This document shows positions 1-7,767 of a stretch of DNA of 59,578 bases, piece after piece. The stretch comes from Betaproteobacteria bacterium. Its GTDB lineage: Bacteria; Pseudomonadota; Gammaproteobacteria; Burkholderiales; SG8-39. How positions within the stretch are numbered: position 1 is the first letter of the stretch; the number at the start of each line of letters is the position of its first letter. The stretch lies in NCBI GenBank assembly GCA_029883975.1, contig JAOUIL010000010.1, forward strand, positions 1-59,578, given 5' to 3'. The notes beneath the pieces are model-generated. The model was given only the letters and a program-made list of their open reading frames with translations. It did not search any database and was not told where the DNA came from. Position numbers and translations under genes: made by a program.

Positions 1-1
1 G

Positions 2-691
2 CCCTGGACCGCGGGGCGCAGCGCGATCGCGGCCCTCGGCGTCACCGTGGCCGCGGGCGCGAGCGGCACCTGGTTCTTCTGGAGCCGGCACAAGGCCGCG
101 GAGCTCGAGCGCGGGCGCATCGAGGCGCAGCTGAAGCTGCTGCAGGCACAGATCGAGCCGCACTTCCTGTTCAACACGCTGGCCAACCTGGACGCGCTCA
201 TCGCCACGGATCCGGCGCGCGCGCGGGACATGCTGCGCCACCTCAACGACTACCTGCGCGCCACGCTGGTCGCGGCGCGGCGCGAGCGCAACTCGCTGCG
301 CGAGGAATTCGCGCTGCTGCGCAACTACCTCGAGGTGATCGCCATCCGCATGGGGCCGCGGCTGAGGTTCGAGCTGGCGTTGCCGCCCGAGATCGCCGCG
401 CGCGAGGTGCCGCCCATGCTGCTGCAGCCCCTCGTGGAGAATGCAGTCAAGCACGGGCTCGAGCCCAAGGTCGAAGGGGGCACGGTGACGGTCGGTGCGC
501 GCGAGGAGCGCGGCAAGCTAGTCCTGGAGGTCGCGGACACGGGCGTGGGGCAACCCGCGGGCGCCGGCGCGGGCGTCGGCCTGGCCAACGTACGCGAGCG
601 GCTCGCGGCGGCGTTCGCGGGCGCGGCGCGGGTTGACGCGGGCGCGAATCCCGCGGGCGGCTTCACGGTGACCCTTACGCTTCCGGGATGA
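2..691 (+). CDS. LytS/YehU-type sensor histidine kinase, C-terminal part (5' end outside window)
   Basis: The reading frame is open to the left edge, so the N-terminus is missing; a GTG at 47 is probably internal. What remains begins with the tail of a hydrophobic segment (through WFFW), then the PF06580 His_kinase signature IEPHFLFNTLANL containing the phosphoacceptor His, then an HATPase_c domain with the N-box ENAVKHGLEPK and the G-box DTGVGQ. Kinases of this family autophosphorylate and pass phosphate to LytTR response regulators. The stop overlaps the start of the response regulator by 4 nt, so the pair is translationally coupled and very likely a cognate two-component system. The signal sensed cannot be read from the visible part. 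Confidence 0.9.
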   Translation, partial: PWTAGRSAIAALGVTVAAGASGTWFFWSRHKAAELERGRIEAQLKLLQAQIEPHFLFNTLANLDALIATDPARARDMLRHLNDYLRATLVAARRERNSLREEFALLRNYLEVIAIRMGPRLRFELALPPEIAAREVPPMLLQPLVENAVKHGLEPKVEGGTVTVGAREERGKLVLEVADTGVGQPAGAGAGVGLANVRERLAAAFAGAARVDAGANPAGGFTVTLTLPG

Positions 692-1437
692 ACGCGCTCA
701 TTGCCGACGACGAGCCGCTGCTCGCCCTGAGCCTGAAGACCGCGCTCGGCGGAGCCTGGCCGGAGCTCGAGATCGCCGCCGTCGTGCCGAACGGCCTCGA
801 GGCGGTGCAGGCGGCCGAGCGCCTGCGGCCGGACATCGCATTCCTCGACATCCGCATGCCGGGGCTGGACGGGCTCGAGGCGGCCGCCGAGATCGCCGAT
901 CGCATGGGCGACGCCGCGCCAGCGGTCGTGTTCGTCACGGCGTACGAGGAGTACGCGCTGCGGGCCTTCGACGCATCGGCGGTGGACTACGTGCTCAAGC
1001 CGGTGACGCAGGATCGCCTCGCCAGGACCGTCGAGCGCCTGAAGGCGCGCCAGCGCGACTTCGGCGAGCTGGCGCGGCAGCTGCGCGCGCTGACGGCGCA
1101 GGCGCCGAAGACGCAACCGCTCAGGCAGGTGATGGCCGGCACGGGCAGCGCCGTGAAGCTGATCCCCATCGGCGAGGTGTGCTACTTCCAGGCGGCGGAC
1201 AAGTACACGTCCGTGGTCACGGCGGACGGCGAGTCGCTGATCCGCACGCCGCTCAAAGAGCTGGCGCCGCAGCTGCCGGAAGGCTTCCAGCAGGTGCATC
1301 GCGGCACCATCGTCAACCTGAACGAGGTCGCTGCCGCAGTGCGCGACGAGACCGGCCGCATGTCGCTCCGCCTGCGCCGTCGCAAGGAAGCGCTGCCGGT
1401 CAGCAGGGTGTACGCCGAGCTCTTCAAGGCGATGTAG
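688..1437 (+). CDS. LytTR-family response regulator
   Basis: This 249-residue protein has an N-terminal receiver domain (acidic D7/D8, phosphoacceptor D54 in FLDIRMPG, conserved T in VTAYEEYAL, K in YVLKP) and a C-terminal LytTR DNA-binding domain from about residue 145 (CYFQAADKYTSV, EGFQQVHRGTIVNLN, LPVSRVYAELF). LytTR regulators bind direct repeats upstream of target promoters after phosphorylation. It starts with ATG overlapping the stop of the upstream histidine kinase by 4 nt. Architecture is that of AlgR/LytR/YehT; the targets are not evident here, although the CWC-DinB operon starts 60 nt downstream on the same strand. Confidence 0.93.
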   Translation: MNALIADDEPLLALSLKTALGGAWPELEIAAVVPNGLEAVQAAERLRPDIAFLDIRMPGLDGLEAAAEIADRMGDAAPAVVFVTAYEEYALRAFDASAVDYVLKPVTQDRLARTVERLKARQRDFGELARQLRALTAQAPKTQPLRQVMAGTGSAVKLIPIGEVCYFQAADKYTSVVTADGESLIRTPLKELAPQLPEGFQQVHRGTIVNLNEVAAAVRDETGRMSLRLRRRKEALPVSRVYAELFKAM

Positions 1438-1496
1438 CATGTCGCGGCGCCCAGCTGGACGCAGGGCTCGGCGGCCCGTATGAAGGCGATCAACCA

Positions 1497-1700
1497 GTGA
1501 ACGTAGCCCGGCTGCAGCCGCAACCCCATCCCTCCTGCCCCGTATGCGGCGGGCCGAACGAGTGCGCCGCGGCGTCGAGCGGCAGCTTCACCACGCCCTG
1601 CTGGTGCGTCGAGGTCCAGGTCGGCCCTGACGCGCTCGCCCCCGTGCCGGCGCACGATCGCGGACGCGCGTGCCTGTGCCGCGGGTGCCTCGGCAGATGA
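1497..1700 (+). CDS. cysteine-rich CWC family mini-protein
   Basis: A 67-residue protein starting with GTG (AAGG lies about 12 nt upstream). It carries the hallmark pattern of the cysteine-rich CWC family (PF14375): CPVCGGPNEC near residue 14, then TPCWC, then ACLCRGC close to the C-terminus, which gives four CxC/CxxC-type pairs likely to bind a metal such as zinc. The function of the family is not known. The stop codon overlaps the ATG of the following DinB-like gene (ATGA), so the two are coupled; such CWC genes are easily missed because of size. The start is inferred from the family motif position; an upstream in-frame extension would run antisense-like through the regulator gene and is not credible. 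Confidence 0.8.
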   Translation: MNVARLQPQPHPSCPVCGGPNECAAASSGSFTTPCWCVEVQVGPDALAPVPAHDRGRACLCRGCLGR

Positions 1701-2209
1701 CCGCGCTGCGCCACGTCCGCCTGCTCGCCCGCTACAAGGCGTGGGCCGACGACCGGATCTTCGAGGCGGCGGCCGCGCTGCCGGAAGGCGAGCCGACCCG
1801 CCCGCGGCAGAGCATCTTCCGGGATCTGGTGCATACACTCAACCACGTTTACGTCATCGATCGCGTGTTCCAGGCGCACCTAGAGGGACTCGAACACGGC
1901 TATGCCGCGCGCAATACCGCCGGCTACCCGCCGATCGCCGAATTGTGGGGTGCGCAGCAGGAAATCGACCGCTGGTACGTCGCCTTCGCCGACGCGCAGA
2001 GCGACGCCTCGCTGGACCAACGCGTCGAGTTCGAGTACATCGGCGGCGGCCGGGGCGCGATGACGCGCGGCGAGATCCTGCTGCACATCGCTAACCACGC
2101 CACCTACCATCGCGGCTTCGTCGCCGATTTCTTCTGCCAGATCCCCGCGCGCCCGCCGGTGACGGATCTCACGGTATTCCTGCGCGACGCGCCGCCGGCT
2201 CTGCCATGA
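1697..2209 (+). CDS. DinB-family protein
   Basis: This 170-residue protein has the four-helix DinB/YfiT fold signature: an early His in TALRHVRLLARYKAWADDR, a central LVHTLNHVYVIDRVF with a metal-ligand-type His, and the C-terminal ILLHIANHATYHRGFVADF. The three histidines of the metal site (HTLNH region and HxxxHRG) are present. Family members are metal-dependent, thiol-dependent transferases or stress proteins; the substrate is unknown. The ATG at 1697 is chosen over an upstream GTG at 1670 because it overlaps the CWC stop and matches the usual family start. It is the second gene of a four-gene coupled operon. Confidence 0.85.
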   Translation: MTALRHVRLLARYKAWADDRIFEAAAALPEGEPTRPRQSIFRDLVHTLNHVYVIDRVFQAHLEGLEHGYAARNTAGYPPIAELWGAQQEIDRWYVAFADAQSDASLDQRVEFEYIGGGRGAMTRGEILLHIANHATYHRGFVADFFCQIPARPPVTDLTVFLRDAPPALP

Positions 2210-2580
2210 GCTACGCATTGACGATCGTCGAGCGGCCCGCCTACCTGCACTTCGTCGTCACGGGCATCAACAACCGCGTGACGGTGGAGCGGTACCTCGC
2301 GGACATCGGACGGGAGTGCGCGGCGCGCGGCTGCAGGCACATCCTGGTCGAGGAGCGCCTCGCGGGGCCGCGGCTCGATACCACCGACGTGTACCTGATC
2401 GCCTCCGGGCAGGCCACGGCCGTGGCGAGAACGCTCGCGGCGATCGCTTGCGTCGATGTCAACGCCGCCGGCCGGCTGATGCAATTCGCGGAGGACGTGG
2501 CCGTGAACCGAGCGGTGCCGGTGAAAGTTTTCGCGACGGCGCCGGAGGCCGAGCGCTGGCTGGTCGGACTTTCCAGTTGA
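2206..2580 (+). CDS. small hypothetical protein, STAS/SpoIIAA-like appearance
   Basis: The 124-residue soluble protein (MSYALTIVERPAYLHFVVTG start) has alternating beta-strands and helices: a first strand pair, a helix RYLADIGRECAARG, a strand HILVEERL, and a C-terminal VFATAPEAERWL motif. That layout resembles STAS/SpoIIAA-like proteins of unknown function, whose C-termini often end in this AxxWL pattern. No catalytic motif is visible. It overlaps the DinB gene by ATGA and its own TGA overlaps the TTG of the next gene, so it is part of the same translation-coupled operon. Function is not assigned. Confidence 0.7.
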   Translation: MSYALTIVERPAYLHFVVTGINNRVTVERYLADIGRECAARGCRHILVEERLAGPRLDTTDVYLIASGQATAVARTLAAIACVDVNAAGRLMQFAEDVAVNRAVPVKVFATAPEAERWLVGLSS

Positions 2581-3203
2581 CCCTGCGCGGCGCCGGCTGG
2601 GGCCTGATGGCCTTCCTCGCGCTCGGCGTCGCGCTGTACGCCGCGATCGCCTACAGCCTGCTGCCGGTGGGCGCGGCCGTGCACCCGGACATGCGCACGG
2701 CATTCCAGGCGCACCCGGTCGGCATCGGCGTGCATGTCTTCGCCTCGATCTTCGCACTCGCGCTCGGGCCGTTCCAGTTCTCCGCGCGGCTGCGCGCGCG
2801 GCACCTGAACCTGCACCGCTGGATGGGGCGGCTCTATCTCGGGCTGGGCGTGCTGGTCGGCGGCCTCGCCGGGCTGTACATGGCGCAGTTCGCCTACGGC
2901 GGCCTGGCCGGGAAGCTCGGCTTCGGCACGCTCGCGGTGCTGTGGCTCGTGACCGGCGAGCGCGCCTTCCACTTCGCGCATCACGGCGACGTCGCCGCGC
3001 ACCGGCGGTGGATGGTCCGCAATTTCTCGCTCGCGTTCGCCGCGGTGACGCTGCGCCTGTACCTGCCGGCGGCCGTCGTGTCGGGCGCGGATTTCGCCAT
3101 TGCCTATGGCGTCATCGCCTGGGCGTGCTGGGTGCCCAACCTCGCTTTCGCCGAATGGCTGCTGCGCGCTAGCCCGCCACCAGCATCCCCGCGAGCGCGG
3201 TAG
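2577..3203 (+). CDS. DUF2306-type multi-pass membrane protein
   Basis: A polytopic membrane protein of about 208 residues with seven or so hydrophobic segments (WGLMAFLALGVALYAAIAY, HVFASIFALALG, GRLYLGLGVLVGGLAGLYM and later ones). Conserved polar patches LHRWMGRLYLG and AHRRWMVRNF are typical of DUF2306/PF10067 proteins. The start is uncertain: TTG at 2577 overlaps the previous stop, and ATG at 2607 is the first ATG. The tail overlaps the 3' end of convergent mgtE by 35 nt; the last residues (SPPPASPRAR) are low-complexity and may reflect this overlap. Function of the family is unknown; location is the inner membrane. Confidence 0.75.
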   Translation: MTLRGAGWGLMAFLALGVALYAAIAYSLLPVGAAVHPDMRTAFQAHPVGIGVHVFASIFALALGPFQFSARLRARHLNLHRWMGRLYLGLGVLVGGLAGLYMAQFAYGGLAGKLGFGTLAVLWLVTGERAFHFAHHGDVAAHRRWMVRNFSLAFAAVTLRLYLPAAVVSGADFAIAYGVIAWACWVPNLAFAEWLLRASPPPASPRAR

Positions 3204-4485
3204 CGATGCCGAGAAAGGAGAAAAATCCGACCACGTCGGTCACCGTCGTCAGGATGATCGACGACGCGGTCGCCGGGTCCTGCCCGAAGCGGTGCAGCAG
3301 GATCGGCACCAGCGCGCCCGACAGGCCCGCCGCCACCATCGAAACCACCATGGCGAGGCAGATTACCCACACCAGCCCGGCCTGCCCGCTCCAGAGATAG
3401 ACGCCGATGCCCGCGGTCGCCGCCACCGCGAGGCCGTTCACGACCCCGGTGGCGGATTCCTTCCACACCATCTTCGGCCAGTGCCGGACGCTGATCTCGC
3501 GCAGCACGAGCCCGCGCATGGTGACCGCGAGCGCCTGCGCCCCGGCGTTGCCGGACTGGCCGGCCACCACCGGCAGCAGCACGGCGAGCGCGGTGAACTT
3601 GGCGATGGTGCTCTCGAACAGGCCCACCACCGCGGCGGCGAGGAACGCGGTGAGCAGGTTGATTTGCAACCAGGGCAGGCGCTTTCGCACCGCGAACCAC
3701 GGCCGCGACAGCGCGCGCTCGTCCGGGCTCGCGCCCACCATGGTCTGGATGTCGAGGCTCGCCTCGGCCTCGACCGCGGCCATGAGCTTCGCCTGCCGGA
3801 TGACGCCGAGCAGGCGCCCATCCTGGTTGACCACCGGCAGCACGCTGATCGGCTCGCGCTGCAGGATCTCCACCACCACCTCGCTCGGGTCGAGGTCGCG
3901 CGCCACCGCGGGCACGCCGCGCATGATCTCGGCGAGCGGCCGCTCGCGCTCGGCGAGCGCGAGGTCCTGCATCTCCACCCGCCCGGCGAGCCGGCCGGCG
4001 TCATCCACCACGTAGAGCTCGCGCAGGCCGGCGCGGCGCACGGCGCGCAGCCGCTCGATCGCCTCGTTCACCGTCATTCCGGAGCGCAGCGGAATAATGC
4101 GCGCGTCCATCAGCCGGCCCGCGGAGTCCTGCGGGTACTCGGCGAGCGCGCGCAGCTCGCGCGCCACTTCCTTGTCCAGCTGCGCCAGCAGCCGCTCGCG
4201 CGCCTCGGGCTCGAGCAGCGTGAGCACCGTGGCGCTCGCGGCGGGCTCGGCCTCGGCCAGCACGCGCGGCGCGAGCTGCGGCGGCAAGTACTCGAGCACG
4301 GCGCGCGCGAAATCGGCCGCCAGCGCCTCCCAGGCGCGCACCACGGCGCGCGGCGCGTGCGGCGCGAGCAGCTCGGCGGCCTCCTCGGCCGGCATGCCCT
4401 CCAGCTCTCGCGCCGCCTCGCCCGGGAAATCGAGCAGGAAGCGCTCGTTGAGCGCGGAGACGGCGGGCTGCGCGTCAGCGCTCAT
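3169..4485 (-). CDS. mgtE: magnesium transporter MgtE
   Basis: This 438-residue protein has the full MgtE layout: an N-terminal superhelical regulatory domain (about 1-125), paired CBS domains (about 125-250, with AGRLMDARIIPL and ISVLPVVNQDGRLLGVI), a plug helix, and five C-terminal membrane helices starting at PWLQINLLTAFLAA. The pore-lining GQSGNAGAQALAV motif and the C-terminal SSIILTTVTDVVGFFSFLG with the Mg-binding Asp are present. MgtE is a Mg2+-gated Mg2+ channel of the inner membrane. Its start overlaps the end of an upstream MgtE-like regulatory gene by 11 nt, and an MscS-type channel precedes both, suggesting one operon for ion homeostasis. Confidence 0.95.
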   Translation of the reverse strand: MSADAQPAVSALNERFLLDFPGEAARELEGMPAEEAAELLAPHAPRAVVRAWEALAADFARAVLEYLPPQLAPRVLAEAEPAASATVLTLLEPEARERLLAQLDKEVARELRALAEYPQDSAGRLMDARIIPLRSGMTVNEAIERLRAVRRAGLRELYVVDDAGRLAGRVEMQDLALAERERPLAEIMRGVPAVARDLDPSEVVVEILQREPISVLPVVNQDGRLLGVIRQAKLMAAVEAEASLDIQTMVGASPDERALSRPWFAVRKRLPWLQINLLTAFLAAAVVGLFESTIAKFTALAVLLPVVAGQSGNAGAQALAVTMRGLVLREISVRHWPKMVWKESATGVVNGLAVAATAGIGVYLWSGQAGLVWVICLAMVVSMVAAGLSGALVPILLHRFGQDPATASSIILTTVTDVVGFFSFLGIATALAGMLVAG

Positions 4486-5326
4486 CGCGCTCCGAGCCTA
4501 CCGGCCCGACCGTGGGCAGCAGCGTGGCCATGGCTTCAGCGCCGCCGGACAACGCGTCCCAGTAGCTACGCGTCAGCATGCTGGCCAGGCTGCCGACCGC
4601 AGCGGTATGCGCCGGCCGGGACACCCGGCGCGAGGCGCGCGCCAGGGCGTCGCGCGTGAGCACGCCGACCAGCCGCCCGCCGGACTCCACGACCGGCAGG
4701 AGCGAGGAGCGCTCCCAACCCGGGTGCCCGACCGCGCCGGCCAGCGGCGTCTGCGCGGTGAGCACGCCCTCGGGCCGGCTCATGATCGAGGTAAGCGCCG
4801 CGCCGGCGCTGGCGCGCAGCAGCGCGGGCAGCGGCACCCAGCCCTCGAGCCGCCGGTCGCCCGAGGTGACGAACACGCGCTGCACGATCCCTTCCATGTG
4901 CCGCACGCGCTCCAGCGCCTCGGCGGCGCGCGTCGTGCCGGGCAGCGCGAGCACGTCCGGGTCGGTCCAGGCGCCGATCGCGTCCTCGGGATAGCCGAGC
5001 AGCAGTTGCGAGGCGAGCGCCGCGGCGGTGGGCAGGCCCGCGATCAGCCGGGCCCGGCGCGGCTCGGGCACGTGCCGCATCACCGCCACCACGGGCTGCG
5101 TGGCGAGCTCGCCCAGCAGCGCTAGCGAGTGCTCGTCCTGCAGGCCGGAGAGCGCGCGCGCCGCTGCGTTGGGCAGCATCGCGGCGAGCACCGGGGCGCC
5201 CAGCCGGGCGGGCACGCGCGCGAGCAGCGCCGCGGCCTCCGCCGGCACCACCGCCTCCAGCACGCGGGCCGCCTGCGCGGGGTGCGCGCGCATGAAGGCG
5301 TGGCTCAGCCGCTCGGCGTCAGCCAT
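4475..5326 (-). CDS. free-standing MgtE-like regulatory protein (MgtE_N plus CBS, no membrane domain)
   Basis: The 283-residue protein looks like the cytosolic half of MgtE without the transport domain. Its N-terminal part (SHAFMRAHPAQAARVLE, AEAAALLARVP) is an MgtE_N helical repeat, the LLLGYPEDAIGAWTDPDV segment matches the MgtE link to CBS1, and the rest forms a CBS pair (RVFVTSGDRRLEGWVPL; SSLLPVVESGGRLVGVLTR). No hydrophobic segment long enough for a membrane helix is present. It overlaps the genes on both sides (8 nt with the MscS-like gene, 11 nt with mgtE). Likely a soluble Mg2+ or nucleotide sensor that works with the neighbouring MgtE; that partnership is inference. Confidence 0.8.
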   Translation of the reverse strand: MADAERLSHAFMRAHPAQAARVLEAVVPAEAAALLARVPARLGAPVLAAMLPNAAARALSGLQDEHSLALLGELATQPVVAVMRHVPEPRRARLIAGLPTAAALASQLLLGYPEDAIGAWTDPDVLALPGTTRAAEALERVRHMEGIVQRVFVTSGDRRLEGWVPLPALLRASAGAALTSIMSRPEGVLTAQTPLAGAVGHPGWERSSLLPVVESGGRLVGVLTRDALARASRRVSRPAHTAAVGSLASMLTRSYWDALSGGAEAMATLLPTVGPVGSERDER

Positions 5327-6134
5327 CGCCGTTGCCCGTGAGCAGCACGATCGGCTCGTCGTGGTACACGCGCCCGGGCAGCGCGACGCGCCCTTCCTTC
5401 GACTCGAGCACGAGCGACGTCGCGCTCACCTCGACGATGCGTCCCTCGAAGCCCGCGACGCGCACCCGCTGCCCGACCTCGAAGGCCTGGCGCAGGTAGT
5501 GCGCGCCGATCAGGTTCGCCACGTAGCTGCGCGCCCCGAGGCTCACGGCGATCGTGACGCCGCCGAGCACCGAAGCGACCACGACCGCGACGAGGATGGC
5601 GATCCACGTGACGCGGATGCCGATCTGGTCGGCGCCCACCAGGATCGCGGCGACCAGCGTCGCACCCTGCGCGAGGCGCGCGAGCGCGGTGCGCTGCGCG
5701 GGCGCAAGGCGGGTGGCCGTGGCGAGCACCAGGTCTGCGACGAAGCTCGCCAGCACGTAGCCCGCGACCACGATCAGCAGGCCGGCGGCAAGCGTCGGCA
5801 GGTAGTCCAGCAGCCGCGCGAGCCAGTCCGTGAAGGTTTGCAGGCCGAGCAGGTGCGTGGCGGCAGTGACGAAGAACAGCAGCACTACCCAGTACACGAT
5901 CGTGCCCAGCACGTTCGCCGAGCGCCCGACCTTGATGCGCGAGGACCCCGCCATGCGCTCGATGAGCGTCTCGGCGAGCTGCATGCCGCGCACGGCGAGC
6001 ACGCGCAGCAGCCGCGCGAGCAGCCACCCGGCGGCGAGCAGCAGGATGGCGCCGACCAGGCTCGGCAAATGCGCGGCCAGGCGCTCGAAGAGCGCCCGGG
6101 CGGCGCTGGTGACCGGTTCTGCGAAGCTGCCCAT
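5319..6134 (-). CDS. MscS-family small-conductance mechanosensitive channel
   Basis: A 271-residue inner-membrane protein. Hydrophobic helices at about 25-45 (LPSLVGAILLLAAGWLLARLL), 75-95, 115-140 and 160-185 precede a pore-like glycine/alanine-rich helix (ASVLGGVTIAVSLGARSYVANLIG) and a beta domain (FEVGQRVRVAGFEGRIVEV, TSLVLESKEGRVALPG) typical of the MscS middle domain. The C-terminus is short, without the large alpha/beta cage of E. coli MscS, so this is one of the compact TM-helix/MscS proteins. It is the first gene of the operon with the MgtE-like regulator and mgtE, which hints at coordinated handling of osmotic and divalent-cation stress. Confidence 0.85.
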   Translation of the reverse strand: MGSFAEPVTSAARALFERLAAHLPSLVGAILLLAAGWLLARLLRVLAVRGMQLAETLIERMAGSSRIKVGRSANVLGTIVYWVVLLFFVTAATHLLGLQTFTDWLARLLDYLPTLAAGLLIVVAGYVLASFVADLVLATATRLAPAQRTALARLAQGATLVAAILVGADQIGIRVTWIAILVAVVVASVLGGVTIAVSLGARSYVANLIGAHYLRQAFEVGQRVRVAGFEGRIVEVSATSLVLESKEGRVALPGRVYHDEPIVLLTGNGDG

Positions 6135-6178
6135 GCGCGGATGGTATCAAGCGAACACGCGCGTAATGTAGCGGCTTC

Positions 6179-7114
6179 ATGCTGCGACCCATGGGCGCCA
6201 TGCGCGAGTCTCCCGGACGCACCTGCCCCGTTTCCTATCGCTACCCCGTGGATTCGTTCGCCGGCCCGGCGGCCCTCGCCACCGATACGCTGTGGATCGC
6301 CGGCGGCCTCTACGGCAACCGGTATGCGCTGGCGGCGCTGCTCGAAGCCTTCGAGACCGAGCCCGGCGACAAGGCGCTGATCTTCAACGGCGATTTCCAC
6401 TGGTTCGACGCCGAGCCCGGCGAGTTCGAGCTCATCGACCAGGCCGTCGCGGGCTTTCATGCGCTGCGCGGCAACGTGGAGACCGAGATCGCCGCGCCCG
6501 GAGAAGGCGCCGGCTGCGGCTGCGCCTATCCCGACTGGGTCGGCGACCAGACGGTAGGGCATTCGAACCGGATCATGGAGCGGCTGCGCAGCGCCGCCCT
6601 CGCCTCGGGCCGCGACCTGGGCCGCCTGGCGGCCCTGCCGATGACCGCGGTCGCCGAGGTGGGCGGCGAGCGCATCGGCATCGTGCACGGCGACGCCGAG
6701 TCGCTCGCCGGCTGGAGCTTCTCGCAGGAAATCCTCTCCACTCCGGGCGGCGTCGCGCACGCCGAGCGCGAGTTTGCGCGCACCGGGGTACGCGTCTTCG
6801 CCTCGAGCCACACCTGCCTGCCGGTCCTGTTGCGCCTGCCCGGCGAGCGCGCGCTGGTCAACAACGGCGCCGCCGGCATGCCGAATTTCCGCGGGGAGCG
6901 CTACGGCATCGCCACGCGCATCTCGGTGCGGCCGTACCGCGGCGCGCTCTACGGCACGCGCTGCGCGGCGCTGTACGTGGACGCGATCGCCCTGCGCTAC
7001 GACGCGGCGGCCTGGGAGAGGCGTTTCCTGGAGCTTTGGCCGGCGGGCTCGGACGCGCACCGCTCCTACTACGAGCGGATCGTGAGCGGCCCGGTCTTCG
7101 AGCGCGCCGCCTAG
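6179..7114 (+). CDS. metallophosphoesterase-like protein with degenerate metal-binding motifs
   Basis: This 311-residue protein follows the order of calcineurin-like phosphoesterase motifs, but several are altered. Motif I, normally DxHGN, reads GGLYGN; motif II reads NGDFHWFD; motif III is RGNVE; a GIVHGD follows; and the final GHxH is SSHTCLP, then LVNNGAAGMPNF. The first Asp and His and the last His, which bind metals, are therefore missing. Either the catalytic chemistry is changed or the protein is a binding or structural paralogue. Starts at 6179, 6191 and 6200 are all in frame; the first is given. It is divergent from the MscS gene and overlaps the anti-sigma gene by 4 nt at its 3' end. 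Confidence 0.7.
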   Translation: MLRPMGAMRESPGRTCPVSYRYPVDSFAGPAALATDTLWIAGGLYGNRYALAALLEAFETEPGDKALIFNGDFHWFDAEPGEFELIDQAVAGFHALRGNVETEIAAPGEGAGCGCAYPDWVGDQTVGHSNRIMERLRSAALASGRDLGRLAALPMTAVAEVGGERIGIVHGDAESLAGWSFSQEILSTPGGVAHAEREFARTGVRVFASSHTCLPVLLRLPGERALVNNGAAGMPNFRGERYGIATRISVRPYRGALYGTRCAALYVDAIALRYDAAAWERRFLELWPAGSDAHRSYYERIVSGPVFERAA

Positions 7115-7767
7115 GCCTTCAGCGCGCCCATCACGCTGTCCACCACGGCGACGTCGGTGCCGATGATGCCGACGCTGCCGTCGCCCGCCGCCATGACCGC
7201 GGCGCTCATGCCTTCCTTCGCGGCACGGCGCGGCCCGTCCATGCGGTACCCCGGCATGACCAGCAGCGTGACCTTGCCCTGCGGCACCGTGAGGACGATG
7301 TGATAAGCGTTGCGGCCGTTGAACGGGCAGGGGCCCACGTGCTTCACCTGGCCGACGCGCTCCACCGCCTCCAGCGGCATGGTTCCGGCAAGCATCCTGC
7401 GCGCCTCGTCGCGCGGCATCGGGCCCATCATGATGGACTTGGCCTCCTCCTTCATGACGAAGTCGATGCAGGCCATGGCGAGCGGGTCCTGGCGGGCGAG
7501 CCATGCATAGCCGCCGACGCCCGCCGCGAGCAGCGTCCCTGCTGCCGCGGCAAGGAAGCGGCGCCGGCGCAGCGCCGGCGCGCGCGCCATGCGCTCGACG
7601 AAACCCTCCGGCACCGCGACTTGCAGCGCGCCGCGCAACGCCTCCTCGAAGGCGCCGTGCTGCGCCCACTCGGCGGTGCAGGCCGCGCACCCCAGCCGGT
7701 GCACTCGCATCGCATCGCCTTCACCCGACCCGGCAAGGAGCTGCCTGCGGTAATCGAGGCAGTTCAT
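7111..7767 (-). CDS. membrane-anchored anti-sigma factor
   Basis: The 218-residue protein begins with a zinc-finger-like segment (NCLDYRR..., VHRLGCAACTAEW: His followed by CxxC) typical of ZAS anti-sigma domains, then has one hydrophobic helix preceded by arginines (LRRRRFLAAAAGTLLAAGVGG, about 66-86), and a periplasmic domain with CPFNGRNAYHIVL. The C-terminal domain resembles DUF3379-type anti-sigma factors. Its ATG overlaps the stop of the ECF sigma gene (ATGA), the standard sigma/anti-sigma arrangement. It should hold the sigma factor at the inner membrane until a periplasmic signal, plausibly copper or another metal given the neighbouring bufferin operon, releases it. Confidence 0.85.
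   Translation of the reverse strand: MNCLDYRRQLLAGSGEGDAMRVHRLGCAACTAEWAQHGAFEEALRGALQVAVPEGFVERMARAPALRRRRFLAAAAGTLLAAGVGGYAWLARQDPLAMACIDFVMKEEAKSIMMGPMPRDEARRMLAGTMPLEAVERVGQVKHVGPCPFNGRNAYHIVLTVPQGKVTLLVMPGYRMDGPRRAAKEGMSAAVMAAGDGSVGIIGTDVAVVDSVMGALKA

Noticed and set aside
1440-1482. Tiny ATG frame of 14 codons between the response regulator and the CWC gene
   Set aside because: Too short, arginine-rich, without a ribosome site; likely chance.
3100-4659. Long open frame on the plus strand across mgtE
   Set aside because: Same reasoning: the minus-strand frame has membrane helices and conserved MgtE motifs, while this one reads as arginine/histidine-rich noise.
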